Source: Myxococcales bacterium
GTDB taxonomy: Bacteria > Myxococcota_A > Polyangia > Polyangiales > Polyangiaceae
Assembly: GCA_016720545.1 (NCBI GenBank)
Contig: JADKKK010000004.1
Coordinates: 248,001-312,000, forward strand
Length of the DNA: 64,000 nucleotides
Direction of reading: 5' to 3'
Below the pieces are notes generated by a model. It ran no database searches, was not told the origin of the DNA, and saw only the letters and a list, made by a program, of their open reading frames with translations. Shown here one piece after another: positions 35,114 through 44,400 of this stretch. Numbering within the stretch: the stretch's first letter is position 1; each line of letters starts with the position of its first letter. The translations under genes were made by a program, and so were the position numbers.

Positions 35114-36276
35114 CCGTCCGCCGCGCTCGCACGCTGCCCACCGCGGCCACGCTGGCCACGCTGGCCACGCTGGCCACGCTGGTTTGCCTGGTCACGCTCG
35201 CGACGAGCGCCCACGCGGAGGGGCCGTCGCCCGCCCAGGTCGCTCAGGCGGAGGATCTCTTCCAGCGCGCCAAGGCGCTCATGACCAAGAAGTCGTACGC
35301 GCAGGCCTGCCCGATGCTCGCCGAGAGCTACACGCTCGCGGGCGGCGGAGGCACCCTCCAGAACCTGGCCGTTTGCTACGAGGAAGAGGGCAAGCTCGCG
35401 TTCGCCTACAACCGCTTCATCGAGCTCAAGGGGATGTCGAAGAAGGCGAACCGCGCCGACCGCGTGAAGCTGGCGGAGGCCCACATCGCCAAGCTCGAGC
35501 CTCGCTTGTCGAGGCTCCGCCTCGTCGTGAAGAAGGACCGACACTTCGAGGCGCTGCAGATCGAAGTCGACGGCGACGAGTTCGGTCAGGCCAGCTGGGA
35601 CGCGGGCGTCGTCGTGAACCGTGGCGCTCACACCATCACCGTGCGCGCGCCCGGGTACCAGACCGCCACCCTGGAGCGTAGCGTCGATGAAGGCACGACC
35701 ACCACGGTCGAGGTGCCCAAGCTCGTCGCGATCCCCAAGCCGGTCGCGCCGAAGGTCGTCGCCCCGCCGCCCGTGGCGCAGCTCGCGGAGCTCGACGAGA
35801 TCTCCGGGCAGCGAGCGCTCCGCACGACCGGCTTCGTGGTGGGCGGCATCGGCGTGGTCACGCTCGCGGCAGGCAGCGTGTTCGGCGTGCTCACCATCAC
35901 GACGAACAGCGCCGCGAAGAACGCGTGCGTCGACAACACCGGCGGCTCGCTCACGAACCCCGGGCCGTACAACGATCCGCGGCTCCCCATTCGTCAGGGA
36001 GGTGGCTGCTTTGCGGCGCAGCCTGGCCTCGCCCCGAGCGCCGCGCTCACGCGCTCGAACGCGCTCCGCGATGACGCGCGCACCTTCGCGAACGTGGCGA
36101 ACGTGCTCATCCCGGTCGGCGTGGTCGCGCTCGGCGTCGGCACCTACCTCGTCGTGCGCTCCTCGGGTGGGCTCAGCACTCCGAAAGATCAGAAGAAAAC
36201 GAGCGCCGCTTCGGGCGTCGAGGCCGTCCTCGCGCCCACCCTCGGCGGCCTCTCGCTCAGCGGTACGTTCCAATGA
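35110..36276 (+). CDS. Exported TPR/PEGA-like protein, cassette copy 1
   Basis: 388 residues from TTG 35110, overlapping the kinase stop. The signal peptide contains ATLATLATLATL, encoded by four 9-base repeats, and ends SAHA. Then comes a TPR-like helical part (AEDLFQRAKALMTKKSYAQA, LQNLAVCYEEEGKLAFAYNRF), a PEGA-like beta segment (IEVDGDEF, NRGAHTITVRAPGYQT) and a membrane segment near residue 240 (GFVVGGIGVVTLAAGSVFGV). The C-terminus is extracytoplasmic or again membrane-anchored. It overlaps the lipoprotein gene by four bases (ATGA). The paralogue is at 38904. Confidence 0.83.
   Translation: MTVRRARTLPTAATLATLATLATLVCLVTLATSAHAEGPSPAQVAQAEDLFQRAKALMTKKSYAQACPMLAESYTLAGGGGTLQNLAVCYEEEGKLAFAYNRFIELKGMSKKANRADRVKLAEAHIAKLEPRLSRLRLVVKKDRHFEALQIEVDGDEFGQASWDAGVVVNRGAHTITVRAPGYQTATLERSVDEGTTTTVEVPKLVAIPKPVAPKVVAPPPVAQLAELDEISGQRALRTTGFVVGGIGVVTLAAGSVFGVLTITTNSAAKNACVDNTGGSLTNPGPYNDPRLPIRQGGGCFAAQPGLAPSAALTRSNALRDDARTFANVANVLIPVGVVALGVGTYLVVRSSGGLSTPKDQKKTSAASGVEAVLAPTLGGLSLSGTFQ
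35146..35181. repeat. Nonanucleotide array (GCCACGCTG) x4 in signal-peptide codons
   Basis: Four perfect in-frame units encoding the Ala-Thr-Leu repeats of the signal-peptide hydrophobic core. Slippage would change core length by three residues per unit without shifting the frame. Confidence 0.95.
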
Positions 36277-37469
36277 GACCGACCCCCTCACGGATTGCCC
36301 TGGCCGGTGCGCTCGCCGCGAGCATCGCCGCCACCACCCTCGTCGCCTGTCAGCTCATCGTGGGCGTGAAAGACGACCCGGGCGCGCCGCTCCTGCCCGC
36401 GCGCCCGCCGCCGGTCGACGGCGGCCCCACGCCCGGCGATCCCTGCGCGCACGCGCGCCCGCCGCCCAAGCCCACCGTGAACGACGGAAACGACGCCAAC
36501 GAGCTCGTGTTCGCGGCGCGCAAGGTGGCCGTCGGCCAGCGCGTCGACGGTGGCGGGCCCATCGGCTTCGACCTAGACGGAGTGTGCAGCTGCGAGAACG
36601 CCCCGCGCGACGCCGCGGCGCCCCGCACGCTCTGCAAGCTGCCCCCCGGCGTGAACCTCTGCCCCCCGGACAAGCCGCTGGACGATCCCTTCGGTCGCGA
36701 CCTGGGGGGCGTGAACGCGTTTCAGCCGCTCGCCCTGCTGAACGTCGACAAGAGCGCCTCGATCGACGGGCAGCTCGAGCAGGGGCAGCGTGGCCTCCTC
36801 GTGACCGTGACGGGCTACAACGGAAAGGCGAACGACACGTCCGTCGGCGTCTCGTTCCAGCTCTCCCCCGGCACCACGAAGCGCGGCACGTGCGGCGACG
36901 CTTCGGCGCCGCTGCCCGACGCGGGCGACGGCCTCCAGCGCTACCAGCCCTGCTGGGACGGCAACGACGAGTGGTCGCAGGCCTCGAGCTCCCAGGCCGG
37001 CCGCACCCTCGACGGCTACGTGACGAACTACGAGCTCGTGGTGGAGGACAAGATCGGGACGACGAAGGTCTTCGCGGGCATCGGGACCATCGAGATCGAG
37101 ATGGCGGGCCCGGTGTTCCAGGCGACGCTCGTGCCCCCGGCGGGCGGCAAGCCTTGGCTCCTCGACGGCGTCCTCGCCGGGCGGATCGACGCAAACGCCA
37201 CGCTGAAGACCGTCGGCGCGCTGCTCGACCCGCTCGGGAAGGTGCAGTATCTCTGCGAGCAGACCGTGGGCGTCTACCCGATCGCGCGCGACGCGGTCTG
37301 CGGCGCCCGCGACATCTCTTTTCGGGGCGCAGACCCCGACGCGACGTGCGACGGGATCTCCGTCGCCGTGGGGTTCGTCCTCGAGGGCGCCAAGAAGGGC
37401 GCCACCGTGACGCCAATGCCGCCCCCCGTGTTCGAGTGCGACGCCGGGCAGGCGCTCCGCTGCCCATGA
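36273..37469 (+). CDS. Cys-Gln-Leu lipoprotein, cassette copy 1
   Basis: 398 residues from ATG 36273. The signal ends TTLVAC with lipobox LVAC and mature start CQLIVGV. A Pro-rich linker leads to a mixed domain with about ten cysteines, including CSCEN, and an ending FECDAGQALRC. Segments such as LLVTVTGYNGKANDTSVGVSF and the DGVLAGRID region are shared with the paralogue at 40055 (LLIGLSRYNGAADDPAVEVRF, DGVVAGRLS). Function unknown; probably an outer-membrane lipoprotein working with the kinase and TPR protein of the cassette. Confidence 0.8.
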   Translation: MRPTPSRIALAGALAASIAATTLVACQLIVGVKDDPGAPLLPARPPPVDGGPTPGDPCAHARPPPKPTVNDGNDANELVFAARKVAVGQRVDGGGPIGFDLDGVCSCENAPRDAAAPRTLCKLPPGVNLCPPDKPLDDPFGRDLGGVNAFQPLALLNVDKSASIDGQLEQGQRGLLVTVTGYNGKANDTSVGVSFQLSPGTTKRGTCGDASAPLPDAGDGLQRYQPCWDGNDEWSQASSSQAGRTLDGYVTNYELVVEDKIGTTKVFAGIGTIEIEMAGPVFQATLVPPAGGKPWLLDGVLAGRIDANATLKTVGALLDPLGKVQYLCEQTVGVYPIARDAVCGARDISFRGADPDATCDGISVAVGFVLEGAKKGATVTPMPPPVFECDAGQALRCP

Positions 37470-37476
37470 TTCCGCG

Positions 37477-37492
37477 CGTTTCGCGGGAAACG
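37477..37492. promoter_or_regulatory. Inverted repeat between cassette copies
   Basis: Perfect 6-base arms CGTTTC and GAAACG around GCGG, eight bases after the stop of the first lipoprotein and just upstream of the second kinase promoter. No T-run follows; it may be a hairpin or an operator. Confidence 0.45.
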
Positions 37493-37497
37493 CTTCG

Positions 37498-37525
37498 TTG
37501 GCAGCTACGGCGATTCTGGTAAGCT
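37498..37525 (+). promoter_or_regulatory. Candidate promoter of second kinase gene
   Basis: TTGGCA (37498-37503), 16-base spacer, TAAGCT (37520-37525). The -35 matches five of six sigma-70 consensus bases and the -10 three. The GTG start is six bases after the -10, so transcripts would be nearly leaderless. Confidence 0.35.
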
Positions 37526-37531
37526 GAGGTC

Positions 37532-38917
37532 GTGAGACCGCGCCGCACGCTGCCGCCCGCCGCGCCGCCCGCCGAGCAGGCGTGGGCGCCGCGCGCGGGG
37601 GACGTGATCTCCGGGCAGTACGTCATCCAGCGCCTCATCGGCAAGGGCGGCATGGGCGCGGTCGTCGCGGCGCAGCAGGTCCCGAACGGCGGGCATGTGG
37701 CGATCAAGTTCCTGCACCCGCGGCTCGCGGGGGACGCGCGCGCCACCGAGCGCTTCTTTCGCGAGGCGAAGGCCACCACGCTCATCCGCAGTGAGCACGT
37801 GGTCCGCGTGTTCGACGTGGGCAAGTCGGAGGGGGGCCTGCCGTACATCGTGATGGAGCTCCTCGAGGGCGTCGATCTCGGGCGCCTGCTCGACTCGGGG
37901 CCGCTGCGCATCCCCGACGCCGTCGACTTCATCCTTCAGGCGGCGGTCGGCCTCGCCACGGCGCACGCCGCCGGCATCGTCCATCGCGACCTCAAGCCGT
38001 CCAACCTGTGGCTCTCCCAGCGCCCCGACGGCAGCTCATTGGTAAAGGTTCTTGACTTCGGCATTTCGAAGCTCTCGGTCGACGCCGAGGAGGACCTGAA
38101 GCTCACCGAGACCCAGTCGATCTTCGGCTCCCCGCTGTACATGTCGCCGGAGCAGATCCGGAGCGCGAAGCGCGTCGACTTCCGCACCGACATCTGGGCG
38201 ACGGGCATCGTGCTCTACGAGCTGCTCACCGACGCGCTCCCGTTCGACGCCGACAGCGCGGCGGCGGCGCTCGCCGCGATCACCGCCGATGCCCCCGCGT
38301 CGCTCGTGGCGATCCGCCCGGACGCGCCGCCAGCCCTCGAGCACGCGATCGCGTACTGCCTCGAGAAGGACGTGAACCACCGCTGCCCGACGCTCGCCGA
38401 GCTCGGGCGACTGCTCGCGCCCTTCGCGTCGCCGATCGGCCGCATCGCCGCCGAGCAGCTCACGCGCATCCCCGTGCCCGCCGTCACCACGGTCGCGCCG
38501 GCGACGAGCGCCGCCTCCCTGCGGTACCTCGGCGACGGCCGCGCGACGGAGGCCGGGTTCTCGACGGTCTCGGCCGCGCGCCGCCCGCGCGGCTCCCCCA
38601 TCTTCGCGGTGGCGCTCGGGATCGGCCTGGCCTGCGTCATCGTCGGGCTCGTGCTCCTCGGGGTGCGGCTCGGCACCGCGCCGAGGCCGGTGGTCGCCGC
38701 GGGTCCGTCGAGCGTCGCGCCGCTGCCTTCCGTCGCGAGCCCCGTGGTCACGACCGTCCGCCCCCCGGTCACGGCTCCGCCGCCCGTGCAAATCGTGGCC
38801 GTGGGCGACGCCGCGCCGCCGGCGCCCGTGGCGAGCGCGAGCGCCGAGCCCGCGAGCGGCCAGCCGACCGTCAAGCCCACGCCGAGGACCGGGAGGTATG
38901 CGAATGGCCGCGACTAG
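37532..38917 (+). CDS. Membrane Ser/Thr protein kinase, cassette copy 2
   Basis: 461 residues from GTG 37532. Kinase domain about residues 25-300: GKGGMGAVV, VAIKFLHP, HRDLKPSN (His near 151), DFGISKL, SPLYMSPEQIRSAKRVD. The membrane segment is at about 357-380 (VALGIGLACVIVGLVLLGV), then a Pro/Val/Ala-rich tail. The catalytic domain is strikingly similar to the copy at 33683, while the tails differ. It overlaps the next gene by 14 bases. Confidence 0.92.
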   Translation: MRPRRTLPPAAPPAEQAWAPRAGDVISGQYVIQRLIGKGGMGAVVAAQQVPNGGHVAIKFLHPRLAGDARATERFFREAKATTLIRSEHVVRVFDVGKSEGGLPYIVMELLEGVDLGRLLDSGPLRIPDAVDFILQAAVGLATAHAAGIVHRDLKPSNLWLSQRPDGSSLVKVLDFGISKLSVDAEEDLKLTETQSIFGSPLYMSPEQIRSAKRVDFRTDIWATGIVLYELLTDALPFDADSAAAALAAITADAPASLVAIRPDAPPALEHAIAYCLEKDVNHRCPTLAELGRLLAPFASPIGRIAAEQLTRIPVPAVTTVAPATSAASLRYLGDGRATEAGFSTVSAARRPRGSPIFAVALGIGLACVIVGLVLLGVRLGTAPRPVVAAGPSSVAPLPSVASPVVTTVRPPVTAPPPVQIVAVGDAAPPAPVASASAEPASGQPTVKPTPRTGRYANGRD

Positions 38918-40058
38918 CGGTGCGACGCGTGCGCTCCGCCTGGCCAAAGTCCTAGGTGCGATGAGCGCGATGAGCGCGATCACCGTGCTGAGTGGGACCG
39001 CGCGCGCCGACGGGCCCAAGCCGGTGCCCACCGCGGAGGCCGAGGCCGAGGCGCTCTTCCAGCGCGCGCGCGCGCGGGTGCTCCAGGGCGACTTTGCCTC
39101 GGCGTGCCCGCTGTTCGAGGAGAGCTACCGCCTCGCGGGGGGCGGCGGGACCGCGCAGAACCTCGCGACCTGCTACGAGGACCTGGGGAAGCTGGCGCTG
39201 GCCCACAAGACCTTCGTGGCGCTCCGGAGCGCGTCGGTCGCGGCGGGCCGGGAAGATCGCGTCAAGCTCTGCGACGAGCACATCGTGAAGCTCGAGCTGC
39301 GGCTCGCGCGCCTCCGCGTCCGCGTGTCGCCGCAGAACCGCCTGCCGGGGATGAAGGTCCTCGTCGACGGCGAGGAGCCGGACGAGCCCACGCGCACCGC
39401 CGGCGTGCTCGTGGATCCAGGCGTCCACGTGGTGCGCATCAGCGCGCCGGGCAGGGCCGCCGTCGAGGTGCAGCGCGTGGTCCCACGCGAAGGCGCCATC
39501 GAGAGCGTGGACGTACCCCTCTTGCGCGTCGACGCGGACGCGCCACCCGAAGGTCCGCCGGTCGACCGCAAGGACGATCGCCTCGCGGCCCGCGAGGCGA
39601 CCCGAACGGTAGGCTTCGCCGTCGGCGGTGCCGGGCTCGCGGTGCTCGTCGCGGGCGGAGTGTTCGGCGTCCTCACGGTGACCACCAACAACGCGGCCAA
39701 GCGCGCTTGCCGCGACAACACCGAGGGCCTCACGCTCAGCAACACGACGGGCAGCGATCCTTCGCGGTACTTCGACGCGGCGGGCCGCTGCTACGCGTCC
39801 ACACCCGAGCGCCCGAACCCGTTCCTGGAGTCGGCGAACGACCTCCACTCGGAGGCGCGTGGCTACGGCACGATCGCGACGCTGCTCATCCCGGTCGGTC
39901 TCCTCGCCGCGGGGGCTGGGGCATACCTCGTCCTCACCTCCAGCGACGAGCCGCCGCGGCGCGCCGGGGCGCGCACCTTGCCCCCGAAGCCCTCGCCCGT
40001 CACCGCGCGCGTCGTCCCTGGGCTCGGTGGCCTCTTCGTGGCCGGGGAGTTCCAGTGA
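38904..40058 (+). CDS. Exported TPR/PEGA-like protein, cassette copy 2
   Basis: 384 residues from ATG 38904, which lies seven bases after GGGAGG; ATG 38898 is too close to it. The signal peptide ends TARA. The same order as copy 1 is present: ALFQRARARVLQGDFASA, TAQNLATCYEDLGKLALAHKTF, a PEGA-like segment with VLVDGEEPD and DPGVHVVRISAPGRA, a membrane segment GFAVGGAGLAVLVAGGVFGV, and TLLIPVGLLAAGAGAYLVL near the end. The ending GGLFVAGEFQ parallels GGLSLSGTFQ. It overlaps the lipoprotein start (GTGA). Confidence 0.83.
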   Translation: MAATSGATRALRLAKVLGAMSAMSAITVLSGTARADGPKPVPTAEAEAEALFQRARARVLQGDFASACPLFEESYRLAGGGGTAQNLATCYEDLGKLALAHKTFVALRSASVAAGREDRVKLCDEHIVKLELRLARLRVRVSPQNRLPGMKVLVDGEEPDEPTRTAGVLVDPGVHVVRISAPGRAAVEVQRVVPREGAIESVDVPLLRVDADAPPEGPPVDRKDDRLAAREATRTVGFAVGGAGLAVLVAGGVFGVLTVTTNNAAKRACRDNTEGLTLSNTTGSDPSRYFDAAGRCYASTPERPNPFLESANDLHSEARGYGTIATLLIPVGLLAAGAGAYLVLTSSDEPPRRAGARTLPPKPSPVTARVVPGLGGLFVAGEFQ

Positions 40059-41263
40059 AGCGCCATCCGTTGATCGGGAGGCTGTCCGGCGATGGTGGGG
40101 GTGGAGCCTCGCTGAGTACGACCGCGGGCCGCGTCCGCCTCCTCGCCGTGGGCGCCGCGCTCGGCGCCACGCTCATGGCCTGCCAGCTCCTCGTCGGGGC
40201 CGGCGACGAGGAGGGATCTCCGCCCCCTTCGCAAGTGCCCGCTCCGGGCCCTGAGGCCGGCGACGCGGCCCCCGTCGACCTCTGCCAGCACGTGGTACCG
40301 CCCCCTCCCTCGCTTGCCCCAGACGGCGCCGACGGTCCGCCCATCTGGTTCGCGGTGTCGTCGCTCGAGGGGCTCCCGCGCGTCGACGCCCGGCCGTTCG
40401 GGCTCGACCAAGACGGCCTGTGCACGGGCTTCCTTGGGGCGACCGATCAAGACGGAGGCGCGCCTTGCCTCCGCGCGGTCGTCGACGATCGTGGGGGCAT
40501 CGACAACGCCGCCGCGCGCATGTTCGTGGCGCTACCGGACGGTGGGGGAATCCAATTGTTTCGAGGGTTTACTCGATCTCTGCGGCTCGGCGAGCGCACC
40601 CTCCTCATCGGGCTCTCGAGGTACAACGGCGCCGCCGACGACCCCGCCGTCGAGGTGCGGTTCGCCACGTCGGGCGCGCTCGAGACGAACGCTTGCGACC
40701 TCGGTGACGCGGGTGACGCGGGTGACGGCGGCGGGGGCCCCCGCTCCGAGGGGTGCGACACGTGGTCGCGCGCGCGCGCCGCTGCGGGCGGCGATCCGGA
40801 CGCCGGCGGCCCGGAGACGCTCCTCGAGGGGTACGTCGTCGGCGGGAGGCTCGTGGCGGGGACGCGCCGCCCGAGCACCCTAACGCTCGACGTGCTGGAC
40901 GTGTCGCTCTCGGTGCTTCACGCGCGCTTCGTCGCGACGCTCACCGAGAGGTCCGTGGCCGGGCGGCGCGTTCGCTCGCTCGACGGCGTCGTCGCTGGTC
41001 GCCTCTCGCCCTCCGCGCTGCTCGAGGAGCTCGGCCGCGAGCCCGGGCTCTGCACCACCGCGACCATGCGCAGCCTACGGGCCGCCGTCTGCGACTACCG
41101 CGACATCCCCTCCGCGCCGGAGGACGACCGCGCCCCCGGAAAAGCCTGCTCGAGCGTATCGATTGGGCTCGCGCTCGTGGCGTCCGAGGCCCTCCTCGGG
41201 GCCGAGGTCGCGGCGAGGCCCGTGGGCGTCGCGTGCGACGCCGGGGAGACCACCTGCGACTGA
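40055..41263 (+). CDS. Cys-Gln-Leu lipoprotein, cassette copy 2
   Basis: 402 residues from GTG 40055. A 35-residue N-terminal region precedes the hydrophobic core LLAVGAALGATLMAC with lipobox LMAC and mature start CQLLVGAG. The linker contains Asp/Ala/Gly stretches from repeated GGTGACGCG. Domain segments LLIGLSRYNGAADD, LDGVVAGRLS and the ending VACDAGETTC align with the first copy. Function unknown. Confidence 0.78.
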   Translation: MKRHPLIGRLSGDGGGGASLSTTAGRVRLLAVGAALGATLMACQLLVGAGDEEGSPPPSQVPAPGPEAGDAAPVDLCQHVVPPPPSLAPDGADGPPIWFAVSSLEGLPRVDARPFGLDQDGLCTGFLGATDQDGGAPCLRAVVDDRGGIDNAAARMFVALPDGGGIQLFRGFTRSLRLGERTLLIGLSRYNGAADDPAVEVRFATSGALETNACDLGDAGDAGDGGGGPRSEGCDTWSRARAAAGGDPDAGGPETLLEGYVVGGRLVAGTRRPSTLTLDVLDVSLSVLHARFVATLTERSVAGRRVRSLDGVVAGRLSPSALLEELGREPGLCTTATMRSLRAAVCDYRDIPSAPEDDRAPGKACSSVSIGLALVASEALLGAEVAARPVGVACDAGETTCD

Positions 41264-41282
41264 GGCCGGTCGCGCTTGCCGC

Positions 41283-41311
41283 TTGCGCAAACCACCCGAA
41301 TCGGCTATAGC
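41283..41311 (+). promoter_or_regulatory. Candidate promoter with 12-base palindrome
   Basis: TTGCGC (41283-41288), 17-base spacer, TATAGC (41306-41311). The -10 lies inside the perfect palindrome CGGCTATAGCCG (41302-41313), which could bind a regulator. It would start transcription about 105 bases before the SNF2 helicase. Confidence 0.35.
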
Positions 41312-41421
41312 CGCGCTCCAACCCAGGTCTTGAGCCGCTGTGGCCATGCCTGGAGTCCGGTTCGGCCCCCGCAGGGCCGCTTCGAGAAAGGGCGCGCCTT
41401 TTCGAGGCGCGCGACCCCCGC

Positions 41422-44400
41422 GTGTCCACTCCCTTCACGGAAGCGCTTGCGACTCTCAACGACCGCGCGCTGCGGCGCCTCCTCGGCGCGCGCGCCTTCC
41501 TCCGCGGCTACGACTACGTGCGTCGCGGCGCCGTCGCCGACACCGGCGTCGACCTCGCGTCCGCGCATGGCACGGTGCGGGGCTCGGAGCCCGAGCCCTA
41601 CGCTGTGCGCCTGCGGCTCCTGCCCGAGGGCTTCGATTCGGAGTGCTCGTGCCCGGCCTTCTCGAAAATACATGGACATTGCAAACACGTGGCCGCCCTG
41701 CTCATCGCCCTCCGTGACGAGGCGCGCCCCCGCCGACACCGCGACGAGCCCGAGAGCTCCCCAGGTTTCACCACGGACGCTCCCTACGTCCCGCACGCCG
41801 TCGCTTCCATCGCGGGCGTACAGCCCGGCTCAGCGGTCGCCCCCGTGAGCCACACGAGCCAGGGGGAAGAGCCCGCGCCCGGGCAGGGCCAGAGCCGCCG
41901 CGCCAAGCGCCGGGCGGCCCGCGCGATGAAGGCCCAGGCGGTCCGCACGGTCCCTTCACGCCCCGGGTTCTCGGTCTCGGAGCGGCAGACCGGCGTCGAC
42001 GCTTGGCTCCCGGAGCCGATGCCGCCCGCGCCGAAGCGGATCGAGTACCGCATGCAGGTGCGCCCCACCTCGCTCACCGTCAGCGTCCTGGATCCGGACA
42101 CGCGCACGCCCCTGCTGCCGAGTCAGCTCCTGGCGTTTCAGGCGCAGACCCCCACGGGTGATCGCGACGCGCTCCGGGCCCTCGCGCGACACGAGGGCGA
42201 CGGCCCGCGGCGCGTGGCAATCGAGGTGCGCGGCGAAGACGCCGCAGAGCTCTTGCCCTTCCTGAAGGGGCGCCGGGTCATCCTCGAGCCTCAAATGATG
42301 GAGCTGCGGTTTGGCGACGAGCCGCTGCGCCCGCGCTTCGACCTCGAGCTGTCGCAAGACGGCTCGCAGGTGGTGGTCAAGTCGAGCTTCCAGCGCCCCG
42401 GCGATCCGCGCCGATTCTCGACCGCGCAGGGCGCGTGGCTCGAGGGTAGCCCCGGCTGGCACGTGGACCCCCAGGAGGGGTTCGCGCGCCCCATCGATCG
42501 CCGGGTGTCACCTGCGGCGCTCCGCCGGCTCGCGCGAGCGCCGTCGATCCTGGAGCCCATGGACGACCTGCCTCGCCTCATCGCTCAAGGCCTGCCGCGC
42601 GTGGCGCTGGAGCTGGGCGCCGAGCTCCCGGAGCTCTCCCAGGTCGCCGACGTGGTCGATCTCGTCCCGACCTTCCGGATGCGCGCTGGCGGCTCGCTCA
42701 CAGAGGCGCACGTCTCGCTGCGCGCGGCGTACGACGACCTCGAGATCGACGTCCGCGCCGACGGCATGACCGCGCCGGTTCTGGTCAAGGCCAACCCCGG
42801 CTCGAAGCGCGCCAAGTGCATCCGCTGCGACATCGCGGCTCAGCAGCAGGCCGCCGGCCAGCTCCGCGAGCTCGGCCTGTCGCCCGACGAGGAGGGCGCG
42901 AGCTTCGTCGCCCGTGGCGACGACGCCATCCAGTTCTGGACCGAGGGCATCGGCGCGCTCCCGGAGGACTGGGACCTCTTCGTGCCGGACGACCTCGTGG
43001 ACGTTCAGGTCCGCTCCCAGACCCTCTCGGCGAGCGCGCGGGTCTCGAGCGGGGTCGACTGGCTCTCGCTCCGCCTCTCCTTCGAGGCAGGCGGCGTGGC
43101 CGTCACCCAGGAGGAGCTCGGCCGATGCTTGGCCGAGGGGCGCCGGTACGTGCGGCTCGCCGACGGCTCGTTCGCGCGCCTCGACGCGGAGAAGGTGCGC
43201 GCGGTCCTGCTACGGCAGGCCGAGATCTTGGCGACCGGGGGTGGGCAAGGGGGCAAGCTGCCGCTCTCTCAGGCCGGCCGCATCCAAGAGCTCCTCGACC
43301 AGGTGGGGCGCGCGCAGGTCGCCGACAGCGCCAAGACGCTGTTCGGAAAGTTGCGTGATATCGAGGAGATAAAGGGCGCGAAGAAACCGCGTAATCTGAA
43401 GGCGCAGCTTCGCCCCTACCAGGAGGCCGGCTTCCAGTGGTTGTCGTTCCTCCACGAGATCGGCTCCGGCGGCGTGCTGGCTGACGACATGGGCCTCGGA
43501 AAGACCGTGCAGACCATCGCGCTCCTCCTCGCCGTGAAGTCGGCGGACGAGAAGACCGAGGGCAAGGGCAAGTTCAAGGCGCTCATCGTGGCGCCCACCA
43601 GCGTGGTCACCAACTGGATGCGCGAGCTCGACAAGTTCGCGCCCTCCCTCAAGCATGTCGTGTGGCACGGTGGCGATCGGCGCGAGCGCGCCGAAGAGCT
43701 CGACGACGCCGAGGTGGTCATCACGAGCTACGCCCTCCTCCGCCGTGACGAGGAGCTGCTCTCCAAGCTCACCCTGCGCTACGCGATCCTCGACGAGGCG
43801 CAGAACATCAAGAACCCGCTCTCCGCGACGGCGCGCGCCGCCAAGCGCCTGCGGGCCGATCGGCGCCTCGCGCTGTCCGGGACGCCCATCGAGAATCGCC
43901 TCTCGGAGATCTGGTCGATCTTCGACTTCGTGAGCCCCGGTCTCCTCGGCCCGCTCGACAAGTTCGAGGAGCGCTACTCGAGGCCCATCGACGCGGGTGA
44001 CCAGAAGGCCGCCACTCGGCTGCGGGCGACGATCCACCCCTTCATCCTCCGGCGGACGAAGGGCGAGGTCGCGAAAGATCTGCCCGAGAAGATCGAGACG
44101 GACCAGGTCTGCGAGCTGACCGGCGAGCAAGGCTCCCTCTACTCGGCGGTGCTCAAGGAGGTCCGCGCGCAGGTCATGGGCGAGGTCGAGCGACAGGGCG
44201 TCGCGAAGAGCCAGATCCAGATCCTCGCGGGCCTCACCCGGCTGCGTCAGGCCGCCTGCGATCCACGGCTGCTCGGCCTGCCTCGCGAGTTCACCAACGA
44301 CGACTCCGGCAAGCTCCAGGCGCTCCGCGATCTCGTCCAGACCTCGGTCGCCGGCGGGCACCGCGTGCTCGTGTTCAGCCAGTTCGTCTCGATGCTCACG

